This document shows positions 7,269-16,817 of a stretch of DNA of 64,000 nt, in pieces (position 1 is the first letter of the stretch; each line of letters begins with the position of its first letter). The position numbers were made by a program, and so were the translations under genes. Source of the DNA: 66-474 sp040255405. Lineage in GTDB: Bacteria > Pseudomonadota > Gammaproteobacteria > Xanthomonadales > Rhodanobacteraceae. The stretch spans positions 1 through 64,000 of the forward strand of contig JBDZUX010000006.1 of NCBI GenBank assembly GCA_040255405.1, in the 5' to 3' direction. A model generated the notes under the pieces. The model ran no database searches. It worked only from the letters and a program-made list of their open reading frames with translations, and had not been told where the DNA came from.

Positions 7269-9478
7269 GGAGGCGTGTCTGCCGAAAGCGGCGCGATGTG
7301 GAGGGCGCCGATTCTGGCATCGTTCAAGGGACCTTCGCTTCCGCCTTGGCCGCCGGTGTAGTGCGCGAAGTTGGCAAGGTCGCTCATGTTGAAGCCTTGC
7401 CGCAACGCGAAGGTGCAGCGCGCGCCGGCATCCGCCGTGAACGTGCTTGTGGTGGACGATTGCTTGCCCGTGCTGTGCGGCATCACGATAGGCACGATTT
7501 GTTCGGAAGAACCCGCACACCGGATCGCCAGCCGCTTCACCGCGGCGGTAACGCCGGTATTGATCGGACCATGGTCGTTCGTGTATTCGAGCCACGCGCG
7601 GAAGCGTCCGCCTGAAGGCACCGTCCACGTGCGCGGCCACGCGCCCGCCACCTCCGACGAATCACCCACGCAGGTTTCGAGGCTGGGCAGCGATTCGATG
7701 CCGTCCTTGCCGATTTGCGTCACCCGCAGGCAACGACGCGCGAAGGATGGCGGCAGCATCCAGGCATTGCCTGCGTCGTCGTAGCGCTTGCCATCCACGT
7801 AAAGCAAGTCGTGATCGCCCTTCGAGGCCACGCGCCACTGGTTGCCGTCGCGCGTCACCTGCGGCGCAGCCGGTGTCGCCGGCGCATACAACGGGGCGCC
7901 GGTGCGCAACGGCAACGCCGGGACATCGATCGCCTTCAAGGTGACGACGACGTCCATGCCATAGTGCACGACCCTGTCCGCGACCAGCAGGTTGCCGTCG
8001 GCACGTTGCGGACGTTTCAGCGTGATCTTCCGATCCGGCAGTTGCAGCGTGATCGCGTCGCGCTCCCCGAACAGCATCGGCAGCAGTGACGCGGGAAGTT
8101 TCGGTTCGACCTTGCCGTCACCCGTCAACCCGAATATGCCCTCGCTGACCATGTCGAGATAACCCGCCACCGACCACAACTGGCGTTTCGAATCCACCAC
8201 CGGGCCGCTGAGCTTGCCCTCGTCGACGTGCGTCGCCTGGGTGGCGAGTTCGTAATTTTCCATGTTGGAACCGGCCAGCGCGGCGCCGCGCATGATCGAT
8301 TCGATCCCGAATGCGATCAGTTTCGGATCGTCCACCTTGCGCGCGGCGCGCAGCGCGTAGGCACTGACGAACGGCCAGATCGCGCGGTTGTGGTAGATCG
8401 GCTGGTCGGCGCGCTCCGGCCAGATCACCGGGCTGCCGGCCGGCCACGCGGGGTAGTGCTCAAGCGACGAACGCGCGCGTTCCACATTGGCCACGCCGCT
8501 GGTGATCGCCAGCGACAGGCCCAGCAGATCATAGGCTTCCACGGGCAGGCCGTCGCCGCCGATGTAGCTCATGTACATGCCGCGGTCGGCGCGCCAGAAT
8601 TGCGCGTTGATCGCCTGCTTCAGCGCATCGGCCTGCGTCGCGTACTGTTGCGCGCGAGCGTCGCCGCGTTGCGCCGCCATGCGCGCCGCGAGCTGCAACG
8701 CCTCGTAGTGCAGCACATTGGTGGACAGCGCGAACGACTGCCCGATGAACACCACGTTGTTCTTCGTCCATTCCGGATAGGTCTGTTCGCGCCAGTCGAG
8801 GAACGAGGTCTCGCCGCGATACAGGCCCATGCGCGCGTCGAACGCGTATTCGCGATCCTGCGTCAGGGTGTCCTTCAGCGCCTGCCAGACCCTGTCGGCG
8901 AACGTCTTTTCGTCCAGCAGATGGCGCGCGCCCAGGAACCACACCACCCGGTCGGTGCTGATCGGCCAGCTTCCGCCCGAGCCGGTGTCCTGCATCGGGT
9001 ACAGGCCTTGCGGAACATCTTTCGCGCGCACGTCGGACAGCTTGAACAGCAAACCGTTGCGCGAACGCGCGGCGTCGTACCGCCACAGGCCCAAGTCAAC
9101 CGAATACGACAGGTCGCGCGTCCACACGTACGGCCACTTCTCGCCGGTCTCGAAGCAGTGGCAGGGGATTGCTCGGTCGTGGTCGTAGGCGCCGTCATGG
9201 ATTTCGGTGATGGAATCCTGCAGAAGATCGTCTTGCGCCATTGCGAACAGCCCGTCGAACAACGGACTGGCGGTTTGCGTGCCGCGGGGCTGTGCCGCGA
9301 TCGCCCGCTTGCCGAACGGCCCCTGCAACACGAACCCGCCGTCCGGCGCACTTCGCATCACGGCGTGCTGGCCGCGCCATTCGATTCGGTCATGCCACGA
9401 CGAGGCGGGCGTCGCGGCGTGGCCGGCAACGGCGATGGCCGTCAGCGTGAACAGGCCGAAGCACGCCGCGCGGCGCAT
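7265..9478 (-). CDS. Secreted six-hairpin glycosidase-like protein
   Basis: Protein of 737 residues with a signal peptide (MRRAACFGLFTLTAIAVAGHAA). The middle part reads as an (alpha/alpha)6 barrel: WPYVWTRDLSYSVDLGLW, the LDWREQTYPEW region, YHNRAIWPFVSAYAL and an ELATQATHVDEG stretch recall six-hairpin glycoside hydrolases of the amylo-glucosidase / mannosylglycerate-hydrolase type. Candidate acids are the Asp in WTRD and Glu residues in the barrel, but I cannot assign a GH family. The C-terminal 200 residues look beta-rich. Its ATG overlaps the GH39 stop (TGATG); an adjacent upstream TTG is less likely. It is probably periplasmic and trims side chains or oligomers. Confidence 0.7.
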   Translation of the reverse strand: MRRAACFGLFTLTAIAVAGHAATPASSWHDRIEWRGQHAVMRSAPDGGFVLQGPFGKRAIAAQPRGTQTASPLFDGLFAMAQDDLLQDSITEIHDGAYDHDRAIPCHCFETGEKWPYVWTRDLSYSVDLGLWRYDAARSRNGLLFKLSDVRAKDVPQGLYPMQDTGSGGSWPISTDRVVWFLGARHLLDEKTFADRVWQALKDTLTQDREYAFDARMGLYRGETSFLDWREQTYPEWTKNNVVFIGQSFALSTNVLHYEALQLAARMAAQRGDARAQQYATQADALKQAINAQFWRADRGMYMSYIGGDGLPVEAYDLLGLSLAITSGVANVERARSSLEHYPAWPAGSPVIWPERADQPIYHNRAIWPFVSAYALRAARKVDDPKLIAFGIESIMRGAALAGSNMENYELATQATHVDEGKLSGPVVDSKRQLWSVAGYLDMVSEGIFGLTGDGKVEPKLPASLLPMLFGERDAITLQLPDRKITLKRPQRADGNLLVADRVVHYGMDVVVTLKAIDVPALPLRTGAPLYAPATPAAPQVTRDGNQWRVASKGDHDLLYVDGKRYDDAGNAWMLPPSFARRCLRVTQIGKDGIESLPSLETCVGDSSEVAGAWPRTWTVPSGGRFRAWLEYTNDHGPINTGVTAAVKRLAIRCAGSSEQIVPIVMPHSTGKQSSTTSTFTADAGARCTFALRQGFNMSDLANFAHYTGGQGGSEGPLNDARIGALHIAPLSADTPP

Positions 9479-11031
9479 CAATGCAACTCCACCACGACCA
9501 GGCCTTGCGGCGGAATGTCCAGACTCAAGCGGCCGTCATGCACCGCAAGCTGCTTCGACGCGGCCATCTTGCCGGCCGCCCGCAACTGTTCGATCTGCTC
9601 GCGGCTCGGGAATGCCGGGCGGCCCATCCTGTCGAACAGCGCGACCGCGTTGCCGTGGTGTTCGTCCAGCCGCCATGCCGTCGCGGCGGCATTCGCGCCG
9701 AGGTGCGACACGTCCACCTCGAAATGCTTGACGGCGCCCTTGGGCTCACCCGGCGTGTAGCTCGCGGTGTCACCGACCGGCGGCGCGTAATTCCACAGCG
9801 CCAGCACCAGCGTGCCGTCGGCGCGCCTGGTGGCGAGCGCGCTGTCGGACCTCAATGGCAAACGCACGTCGCCCAGCCGGTGCAGCATCGCGAACGCGTT
9901 GAACACGGGTTTCTCGATCCGGTCTTCCGCGATCAGTCCGAAGCCGCCGTAGAACGGCGTGCGCACGACGCCCTGTTCCTCGAACACGTCGGAGAACGTC
10001 CAGTAGCTCATCATCGCGATCTTGCCCGCGCATTCGCGGATCGTGTTCGCCATCCACGGCCCCATGAATACCGTGTCGGTGACGTTCGGCAGGTTCGCAT
10101 AGGACGCGTTGTACTCGCTGAACACCAGCGGCAGCTTCGGATACGGCGACGCCAGGATTTCGTTGTGCACCTTGCCGACCGCCTTGCACACCATGTCGGC
10201 GCGCGAGACCGGGCGGTCGTCATGGAACACGTTCTGCGAGGTGTCGTCGCCGTAGACATGGCTGCTGACGAAATCCACCGGCACGCCGATTTCGTGCACG
10301 TGCTCCAGGAAAGCCGGCACCCACGCCGCCTGCGCGGTCGCGGGGCCGCCCACGCGAATCCGCGTGCTCACCGACTTCAGCGCGCGCGCAGTATGGTCGT
10401 ACAGTTGGAAATAGGTCGACTGTTTGGGATCGCCACCCCAGAAGTCGATGTTGGGCTCGTTCCATACCTCGAAATACCAGCTCGCGACTTCGTCGATGCC
10501 GTAGCGGTCGACCAGGTGCCGCGCGAACGCCTCGATCATCGCGTCCCACTCGGTGTAACTCTCCGGCGGCATCACGTTGGGCTTGTACCAGAACGAATGG
10601 TGCTTCGAAGGATCGGAACTCAAGGCCTCGGGCATGAAGCCCAGTTCGATGAACGGTTTGACCCCGTGTGCCAGCAGCCCGTCGTAGATCTGGTCGACGT
10701 AGGAAAAGTTGTAGGAAATCCTGCCGCCGTTGTCGCGATTCACCAGGCCGACGTCGTCATCGAAGATGCCGTGGAAGCGCACGTATTCGAAGCCGGTGGC
10801 CGAATGCACGGCGTCGAGATCCTTGCGGTAGTCGTCGCGCAGCGACAGCACCGCGCGGCCCGAGCCGAACATCTGCTCCCAGAAGTGCGGGAAGGGCGTG
10901 CCTTGCGCGGCGGCGTCCAGTTTCAGGTGAACGGTTTGCGCAGGCGACGCCGCCATCGCCACGCTGGCGCCGGCGGACAGAACAAGCGCCAGGAGCAGCG
11001 CGAACCCACTTGAAAGCTTCCGGATCTTCAT
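9478..11031 (-). CDS. Secreted GH39 family glycoside hydrolase
   Basis: Protein of 517 residues with an N-terminal signal peptide (MKIRKLSSGFALLLALVLSAG, cleavage near AMA-AS). The GH39/clan A TIM barrel shows the acid/base Glu at residue 192 in FEVWNEPN and the nucleophile Glu at residue 306 in VFSEYNAS. GH39 enzymes are retaining beta-xylosidases, alpha-iduronidases and related activities, so substrate is open. The start at 11031 has GGAG eight bases upstream. A perfect palindrome TGTAAACGTTTACA lies 26 bases before the start, so this gene probably begins a transcription unit with the six-hairpin enzyme and the symporter. Confidence 0.85.
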   Translation of the reverse strand: MKIRKLSSGFALLLALVLSAGASVAMAASPAQTVHLKLDAAAQGTPFPHFWEQMFGSGRAVLSLRDDYRKDLDAVHSATGFEYVRFHGIFDDDVGLVNRDNGGRISYNFSYVDQIYDGLLAHGVKPFIELGFMPEALSSDPSKHHSFWYKPNVMPPESYTEWDAMIEAFARHLVDRYGIDEVASWYFEVWNEPNIDFWGGDPKQSTYFQLYDHTARALKSVSTRIRVGGPATAQAAWVPAFLEHVHEIGVPVDFVSSHVYGDDTSQNVFHDDRPVSRADMVCKAVGKVHNEILASPYPKLPLVFSEYNASYANLPNVTDTVFMGPWMANTIRECAGKIAMMSYWTFSDVFEEQGVVRTPFYGGFGLIAEDRIEKPVFNAFAMLHRLGDVRLPLRSDSALATRRADGTLVLALWNYAPPVGDTASYTPGEPKGAVKHFEVDVSHLGANAAATAWRLDEHHGNAVALFDRMGRPAFPSREQIEQLRAAGKMAASKQLAVHDGRLSLDIPPQGLVVVELH

Positions 11032-11056
11032 GCCAGATCTCCAGCGGCGACGGGAC

Positions 11057-11070
11057 TGTAAACGTTTACA
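11057..11070. promoter_or_regulatory. LacI-family-type operator TGTAAACGTTTACA
   Basis: A perfect 14-bp palindrome with a central CG lies between the GH31 stop and the GH39 start. Such AT-rich palindromes with a central CG are the usual target of LacI/GalR family repressors. The only LacI regulator in the window is encoded at 22074-23138 in the same locus, so it is the likely binder. It differs in sequence from the two palindromes at 20058 and 20247, so a second regulator elsewhere is possible. Confidence 0.65.
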
Positions 11071-11160
11071 TCGCCGAGTCTGCCGGGGTTCCGGACGGAC
11101 GTCCAGCCATTGGAAGCACAGGCGGAAGAACGCGCCTCGATCTCGTGCACGCACGCCCCC

Positions 11161-13515
11161 TCAATGCAACGTCACGTCGCGCGGCGCGCCCGCGTCGAGC
11201 TTGACCGCGGTGAAAGCGCCGTGGTGATCGTGCCCGGTGGCCCAGCCTTCACCGGCAACCGACTCGAGCGCCGCGGGCGTGGGGTAGTGCTCGAGCGCGC
11301 CTTCCTTCGTCCGCACGTCGGCAGCCGTGGTGCCGTGCAGCTTCACGAGGTAGTGCCGCAATGCGGGCCGATAGCTGCCGGAAGGCGCCGCGATCCGGAA
11401 CGTCACCCGGTCGCCATCACGCCAGGTCGAGAGCCGCTGCAGGAAATATGCGCCCTTCTCGTATGCGTACGTTGCGCCATCATCGTCGTAATAGTCGAAG
11501 TGCGTCGCGCGGCTGGACGGAAAGACTTCCACGGTCACGGCCGTGACCGGGCGCTGGCCGACGTAGTCCATCACCGGCTGCGTCGGAATGATCGCGCCGT
11601 CGCGGATGAACAGCGGAATGTCGCGCCAGGCTTTGGCGTCCACCGGAACTTCGATGGTCTGGCCGCCCGCGTACGTCTTGCCGGTGAACCAGTCGGTCCA
11701 TTGGCCCGCCGGAAGATAGATGCGCTTCGAAGTCTGGCCCTGCTCGACCACCGGCGACACCAGCAGCCATTGGCCGAACATCCACGCATCGACGTCGTCG
11801 CGCACCCTGGGATCGTCGGGCCAGCCGAACGTCAGCGGCCGTACCAGGCCGATGCCGTTGGCGTATTCGGAATGCTGGTACGCATAGATGTAGGGGATCA
11901 GCGATTGGCGCAAGCGGATCGCGGCGGTCGCGGCGGCTTCGGCCACCGGCCCGTAAACCCATGGCTGGCGCTTCTCGTTGAAGGTGCCATGCACGCGGAA
12001 GATCGGCGTGAACGCGCCGAACTCGATCCAGCGCGCGTAGTTCTCGTCGGACGGATGGCCGTTGAAGCCGCCGCCGTCCATGCCCCATTTCGCCTCGCCG
12101 ACGCCGATCGCGCTCAGCATGCGCGTGCGTTGCGCGGCCATGCTGGCAAAGCCCGTGTCGATGTCGCCCGACCACATGCCGTACGCGTAACGCTGCGAGC
12201 CCAGCCAGAAGGTGCGGTTGATCGACCACACGCGCTGGTCGGTCTGCGCCCGCTGCGCGTCGTACAACGCGCGCTGCATGTTGAGGAACTGCGTGTTCGA
12301 GGTGAGCGTGCCATCCTTGCCGTACACGTCGGCTTCATCGTTCCACCAGCCGGCGATGCCCTTGTCGAAGCCGTACTTCATCGCGAGACCGGCGAACCAG
12401 CGCCGCGCTTCGGGTTTGTCGAAATCGACGTCCTTGGCCTGCTTGTGCGAAAAGTATTCCGGATACGCCTGCTCGCCCGGGATCCACAAGTCGTGCGCGG
12501 TCGCGTAGTCGCCTTCCGCGGTGCCCAGGAGCAGGCGCGGCTTCATGATGCCCGTCAAGTGCACGCCCTGGGCCTCCAGCATCTTCGCGAGCTTGCCGCT
12601 GGGCGCGTCCGGAAACTTTTCGGGATTCCAGCGGAATTCGCCGTAGTCGCCCTCGCCCCAAGCCTTCCAGTCGAAATCGAGGGTGAAGTTATCGATGGGA
12701 ATGTGCTTGGCGCGATACGTCTTGACGAGGTCGAGCAGTTCCTTCTGGTCGATGCCCCACTGGCTGTTGGTGAAGCCCATCGCCCACTTCGGAAACAGCG
12801 GCGCGGATCCGCTGAGCTTGGCCAATTCCCCGAACAACTCCGTGGGCGTACCGACCAGGATGTAATAGTCGGCGTCGGGTCGCTTGAACTTGTCGATCGT
12901 GATGCGGCCGCCCGCGAGATCGAAATCCGCGCCATCGCAATCGACCAGCACGCCGTATCCCTTGGTGCTCCACACGAACGGCGCACCGGCGTGACCCTGC
13001 TTGCCGGCCTGCGCCACCAACTTGCCGCTGCGCAGCAGGCCGGCCGTGACCGGCTGGTTGGCTTCGAAGCCGCCGATGCCGTATAGCGCATCGTCGGGCG
13101 CGTGGTCGAGCACGATGCGGCCCTGTGCCATTGCGGCGTAGTCGGTTTGCTGCAGCAACACGCCGTGCGCACCCGCAACCTGCAATTCGCCCGTCTTGGG
13201 GTCCCAGGACACGACCATCCGGTTTGAACGCAGCGTGATGACATCACCACGCTTGCTCGCCTGCGGCTGGTACGACGGCGCCATGGCGGGATGTGGGTCG
13301 ATCACAAGGCTGGACGGGGTGGCGCGTCTCTGTGCCGGCACGTAATGCACGTGCAGCACGCCGGACGCCACCATCTGCACCGAAATCGTTGCGCCATCCG
13401 GCAAAACACGCGCGCCGTCATCACGCAGCTGCGGCGTGACCGATGCATTCGCGGCCACAGCGAAGCCGGCCAGCAGCAAAACCAGAAGTGCGTACATGCG
13501 AAGGTTTGCCATCAT
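11161..13515 (-). CDS. Secreted GH31 family glycoside hydrolase
   Basis: Protein of 784 residues with a signal peptide (MMANLRMYALLVLLLAGFAVAANA). GH31 features are an N-terminal beta-sandwich, the barrel with nucleophile Asp at residue 393 in GWWNDEAD, the acid/base Asp at residue 451 in MWSGDIDTG, and a C-terminal beta region (LPAGQWTDWFTGKTYAGGQ) typical of GH31. Members include alpha-glucosidases, alpha-xylosidases and transglucosylases. In this setting a periplasmic alpha-glucosidase or alpha-xylosidase is most likely. Start is either of two adjacent ATGs (13515 or 13512). It lies between the amylase and GH39. Confidence 0.88.
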   Translation of the reverse strand: MMANLRMYALLVLLLAGFAVAANASVTPQLRDDGARVLPDGATISVQMVASGVLHVHYVPAQRRATPSSLVIDPHPAMAPSYQPQASKRGDVITLRSNRMVVSWDPKTGELQVAGAHGVLLQQTDYAAMAQGRIVLDHAPDDALYGIGGFEANQPVTAGLLRSGKLVAQAGKQGHAGAPFVWSTKGYGVLVDCDGADFDLAGGRITIDKFKRPDADYYILVGTPTELFGELAKLSGSAPLFPKWAMGFTNSQWGIDQKELLDLVKTYRAKHIPIDNFTLDFDWKAWGEGDYGEFRWNPEKFPDAPSGKLAKMLEAQGVHLTGIMKPRLLLGTAEGDYATAHDLWIPGEQAYPEYFSHKQAKDVDFDKPEARRWFAGLAMKYGFDKGIAGWWNDEADVYGKDGTLTSNTQFLNMQRALYDAQRAQTDQRVWSINRTFWLGSQRYAYGMWSGDIDTGFASMAAQRTRMLSAIGVGEAKWGMDGGGFNGHPSDENYARWIEFGAFTPIFRVHGTFNEKRQPWVYGPVAEAAATAAIRLRQSLIPYIYAYQHSEYANGIGLVRPLTFGWPDDPRVRDDVDAWMFGQWLLVSPVVEQGQTSKRIYLPAGQWTDWFTGKTYAGGQTIEVPVDAKAWRDIPLFIRDGAIIPTQPVMDYVGQRPVTAVTVEVFPSSRATHFDYYDDDGATYAYEKGAYFLQRLSTWRDGDRVTFRIAAPSGSYRPALRHYLVKLHGTTAADVRTKEGALEHYPTPAALESVAGEGWATGHDHHGAFTAVKLDAGAPRDVTLH

Positions 13516-13565
13516 CGAGTTTGTCCATCTTCTTGAAGCAAGCCGCAAGCGAAAACCCTCACTCC

Positions 13566-13690
13566 TCATTCCGGGGCCGTCCGCGCTGTTTGCGGGCGGA
13601 ACCCGGAACCCAGCGACTCTGCTCTCTACCGCAAAGTCACTGGGTCCCGGATCGCCGCTGCGCGGCGTCCGGGATGACGACAAAAAAAAG
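13566..13690. repeat. Dispersed palindromic repeat between GH31 and amylase
   Basis: The gap between the GH31 start and the amylase stop contains CATTCCGGGGCCGTCCGCGC, GCGGGCGGAACCCGGAACCCAG and a closing CCGGGATGACGA. On the opposite strand, the stretch CCGGGTTC..GCCCGCAAACAGCGCGG..GCCCCGGAATGA recurs near 51060-51103 after uvrA. A related CGTCATTCCGGG inverted repeat lies at 16971-17016. This is a dispersed non-coding repeat family with internal inverted repeats. It may also end or stabilise transcripts. Confidence 0.6.
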
Positions 13691-13725
13691 AACATGCGCG
13701 TGCCGCAATGCGTACTGATGATCGT

Positions 13726-15279
13726 TCATTGCAGGATCGCGCTGCCGTATGGCGGCAATTCCAGTCGACCGCCGGCGAGCGTGGTGTCCGCGCGGGTGTG
13801 CCTGAGCAATGTGTGGAACCGACTGGAGGGCAGGTTCACGGCCTGCGGTTTGCCGGAAAGATTGTGCAACACCAGCACGTCGCCTTGCGCGTCATCCAGT
13901 TCCCACGCCGCGACCTGCATGTTGGCATCGCGCCAGGCACGGGCAACACCGTCGCGCAGCGCGGGAATGTCGCGGCGCCAGTCGATCAGCATCCGGTACC
14001 AGTCGAGCAGCGACGCGGGATCGCCCTTTTGCGCTTCGACCGAAACATCGGGGTCATCTCCCGCCGTCCAGCCTTCCCACGTCGCTTCGCCCGGTCCCTC
14101 GCCGGTGCGATACCAGCGCATCGGTTCGCGCAGGTGCGGATCGGGTTTCTTGCCGCGCATGCCGAGTTCCTCGCCGTAATAGACGAACGGATGCCCCGGC
14201 AGCGTCAACAACATCGCGGCGGCCACGCGCATGTGATCGGGATTGCCGTCGAGCTGGCTCATCACGCGTTCGGTGTCGTGGTTGGACAAGAGCGGCGCAT
14301 TGTCAAAACGCCCGCGCGCAGCGGCGCGGTAAGCCGCGTCAACGCGTGCCAGCGTGGCGCCGATGTCACGGTCGGTCTCGGTCTTTGCGCTTTCGATCAA
14401 CCGTGCGGCCAGCGGGAAATCGAACACCGCATCCAGCGCACCCATCCACGGCGCGAGGTCGGCCGGGTTCTGCTGCCACACCTCGCCCACCAGCCATGCG
14501 TGCGGATTGGCCGCCTTCATGGCGCGATCGAATTCGCGCCACCAGTCGAGATTCTTCTGCAGCACCGAGGCGCTGCCCCAGTCGGTCTCGAAGTCGAGAT
14601 AGACGTGCTGCGCAGCGTCCAGACGGAAGCCGTCCACGCCCTTCTTCAGCCAGAACTTGCCGACATCGATCATTTCCCTGCGCACGGCCGGGTCGTCGTA
14701 GTTCAGGTCGGGCATCCCGTCCGTGAACACGCCCAGATAGTTTTGCCCATCCGGCAGCGCGTGCCACGCGAAACCGCCGGTGGCGCTGATCGCCTTGAGG
14801 TCGGTTTTCGACACGGCCCACGTGTACCAGTCGCGGTATTTGCCGTGCGGGTCGCGCGCCGCCTCGAACCATGGGTGCTGGTTGCTGGTGTGGTTGATCA
14901 CCAGATCCATCACCACCTTGATGCCCCGCTGGTGGGCCTCGCGCAGCAGCCGCTCGAAATCGGCCATCGTGCCGTACTGCGGATTGATCGCGCGGTAATC
15001 GGTGATGTCGTAACCGTGGTAGCTGGGCGATGGATTGATCGGCATCAGCCAGATGCCGCTGACGCCCAGCGACCGCAGGTAATCGAGCTTCGCCGTGACG
15101 CCGTTCAGGTCGCCGATGCCGTCGCCGTTGGTGTCGTACCAACTGCGCACGAAAATTTCGTAGTACACGCCGGATGAAGCTTCGGCGCCATCGGAACGGG
15201 TCGGTACCGCCGCGAAAGCTGGATCGATGCCTGTCAGCCCAATCAGCAACGTGGCTACGGCCAACGCAAACCGCTTCAC
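13726..15279 (-). CDS. Secreted GH13 alpha-amylase family enzyme
   Basis: Protein of 517 residues with a signal peptide (MKRFALAVATLLIGLTGIDPAFA). The GH13 triad is complete: nucleophile Asp221 in GFRLDAAQH, acid/base Glu266 in LVGEVW, and Asp335 in LLSNHDTER. VINHTSNQH is conserved region I. It should cut alpha-1,4-glucan into maltooligosaccharides in the periplasm or outside. The start is GTG in a GTGA overlap with the stop of the halogenase-like gene, so the two are translationally coupled. The C-terminal beta domain ends with a short Leu/Pro-rich tail; no starch-binding domain is seen. Confidence 0.9.
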   Translation of the reverse strand: MKRFALAVATLLIGLTGIDPAFAAVPTRSDGAEASSGVYYEIFVRSWYDTNGDGIGDLNGVTAKLDYLRSLGVSGIWLMPINPSPSYHGYDITDYRAINPQYGTMADFERLLREAHQRGIKVVMDLVINHTSNQHPWFEAARDPHGKYRDWYTWAVSKTDLKAISATGGFAWHALPDGQNYLGVFTDGMPDLNYDDPAVRREMIDVGKFWLKKGVDGFRLDAAQHVYLDFETDWGSASVLQKNLDWWREFDRAMKAANPHAWLVGEVWQQNPADLAPWMGALDAVFDFPLAARLIESAKTETDRDIGATLARVDAAYRAAARGRFDNAPLLSNHDTERVMSQLDGNPDHMRVAAAMLLTLPGHPFVYYGEELGMRGKKPDPHLREPMRWYRTGEGPGEATWEGWTAGDDPDVSVEAQKGDPASLLDWYRMLIDWRRDIPALRDGVARAWRDANMQVAAWELDDAQGDVLVLHNLSGKPQAVNLPSSRFHTLLRHTRADTTLAGGRLELPPYGSAILQ

Positions 15280-16817
15280 GATGCACTCCGCGCGACTGCA
15301 TGCACCGCTTCGGTCGGTGCGGGCGCGCAGGTTTTCGCCACGAAATCATCGTGCGCGGGCAAACGCTCGACCGCACGGGAAACCAGCGTACGGATATCGG
15401 ACAGGAACGCCTGCAATTTCGATTCCTCCAGTCCGTCGGCCAGCGGGTGGTAACGCGCGGGTTCGACCCGCTGGCCCAGCATCACCTGCAGCCAGCCGGT
15501 TTCGGTGAACAACTCGTCGGCCTCGCGGAAGATCAATCCGGTGCGGCGGAACAGTTCGATGCGGCGCGCAAGTTCCCCGGGAACCTCCATCGCCCCGCAT
15601 TGCCGCCAGAACGGCGTGTCATCGCGCTCGGTGGCCTTGTAGTGCAGGATCAGGAAATCGCGCACGCGCTCGTATTCGAAGCGCGTCTGGCGGTTGTAGG
15701 TTTCGACCAGCAACGGATCGCAATGCCTGTCCGGGAACATCCCGAGGAAGCGTGCGATACCCGATTGCACCAGGTGGATGCTGGTCGATTCCAGCGGCTC
15801 CATGAAACCGGCGGCCAGGCCCAGCGCGAGGCAGTTGCGGTTCCACGCGAGCTTGCGCATGCCGGTGACGAAGCGCAGCGGGCGCGGATCTTCCAGCCGT
15901 TCGCCCTCGATGTTGGCGAGTAATTGCGCCGCGGCCTCGTCGTCGCTGATGAACTGGCTGCTGTAGACGTGGCCGTTGCCAGTGCGGTGCTGCAGCGCGA
16001 TCCGCCATTGCCAGCCGGCCGTGCGCGCGAATGCCTGCGTGTACGGCCGCATCGGCGTCGACCTTGCGCTGGCCACCGCAATCGCGCGGTCGCACGGCAA
16101 CCAATGCTGCCAGTTTTCGTAGCCCGTCTTCAGCGCGCCCTCGATCAGGAGGCCGCGGAAGCCCGAGCAGTCGATGAAGAAATCGCCTTCCACGACCTCG
16201 CCGCTTTCCAGCCGCAACGATTCGACGAAACCGTCTTCGCCGCGCAGCTTCACCTCGACGACCTTGCCCTCGATGCGCCGCACCATGCCCTCTGGAATGC
16301 GTTCGCGCAGATAGCGCGCGTAGCGCGCGGCATCGAACTGGTAGGCGTAGCGGATGCCGCCCAGCGGCGTGTTCGGCACCTTCTCCAGCCGCGCGAACTT
16401 GTTCGAGGCGGCCGCGGCTGCGTTCAGCGAATACGCCCACAGCGAATGCGCATCGCCTTGCGCGCGGCTGCGCAACCAGTAGTGGTGGAACGGCAGCAGG
16501 CCCAGCGGCAGCCCGACGTCGCCGAATGCATGGAGGTACGAATCGCCGATGCGTCCCCAGTCGTTGAGTTGCACGCCCAGCTTGTAGGTGCCGTGAGTGA
16601 AGCGCATCAGGTCATCCTCGTCGATGCCGAGGAACGCATTGATGTGCTGGATCTGCGGGATCGTGGCCTCGCCCACGCCGACGGTGCCGATCTCGGCGGA
16701 TTCGACCAGGTGTATTTCGCAGGCGCGCCCGACACCGCGCGCCAGCAGCGCCGCCGCCATCCAGCCGGCGGTGCCGCCACCCACGATCACCACGCGCCGG
16801 ATCGCCGCGTCGTTCAT
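15276..16817 (-). CDS. Tryptophan-halogenase-like FAD-dependent protein
   Basis: Flavoprotein of 513 residues. The N-terminal FAD motif VVIVGGGTAGWMAA, the catalytic-type Lys79 in GTYKLGVQL and the Glu in MEPLESTSI match flavin-dependent halogenases, and the length fits. The WxWxIP signature is altered to WQWRIALQ. Such proteins often sit beside TonB-dependent receptors in carbohydrate loci of Xanthomonas and Caulobacter relatives, where halogenation has not been shown and the role is unknown. It lies directly downstream of the receptor and overlaps the amylase start. The ATG at 16817 is preferred over an upstream GTG at 16877 because it aligns with family N-termini. Confidence 0.85.
   Translation of the reverse strand: MNDAAIRRVVIVGGGTAGWMAAALLARGVGRACEIHLVESAEIGTVGVGEATIPQIQHINAFLGIDEDDLMRFTHGTYKLGVQLNDWGRIGDSYLHAFGDVGLPLGLLPFHHYWLRSRAQGDAHSLWAYSLNAAAAASNKFARLEKVPNTPLGGIRYAYQFDAARYARYLRERIPEGMVRRIEGKVVEVKLRGEDGFVESLRLESGEVVEGDFFIDCSGFRGLLIEGALKTGYENWQHWLPCDRAIAVASARSTPMRPYTQAFARTAGWQWRIALQHRTGNGHVYSSQFISDDEAAAQLLANIEGERLEDPRPLRFVTGMRKLAWNRNCLALGLAAGFMEPLESTSIHLVQSGIARFLGMFPDRHCDPLLVETYNRQTRFEYERVRDFLILHYKATERDDTPFWRQCGAMEVPGELARRIELFRRTGLIFREADELFTETGWLQVMLGQRVEPARYHPLADGLEESKLQAFLSDIRTLVSRAVERLPAHDDFVAKTCAPAPTEAVHAVARSAS

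Noticed and set aside
7269..7640. N-terminal extension of the sugar symporter
   Set aside because: It is an out-of-frame reading of the six-hairpin glycosidase C-terminus. Family alignment and the ATGA overlap support the start at 7268.
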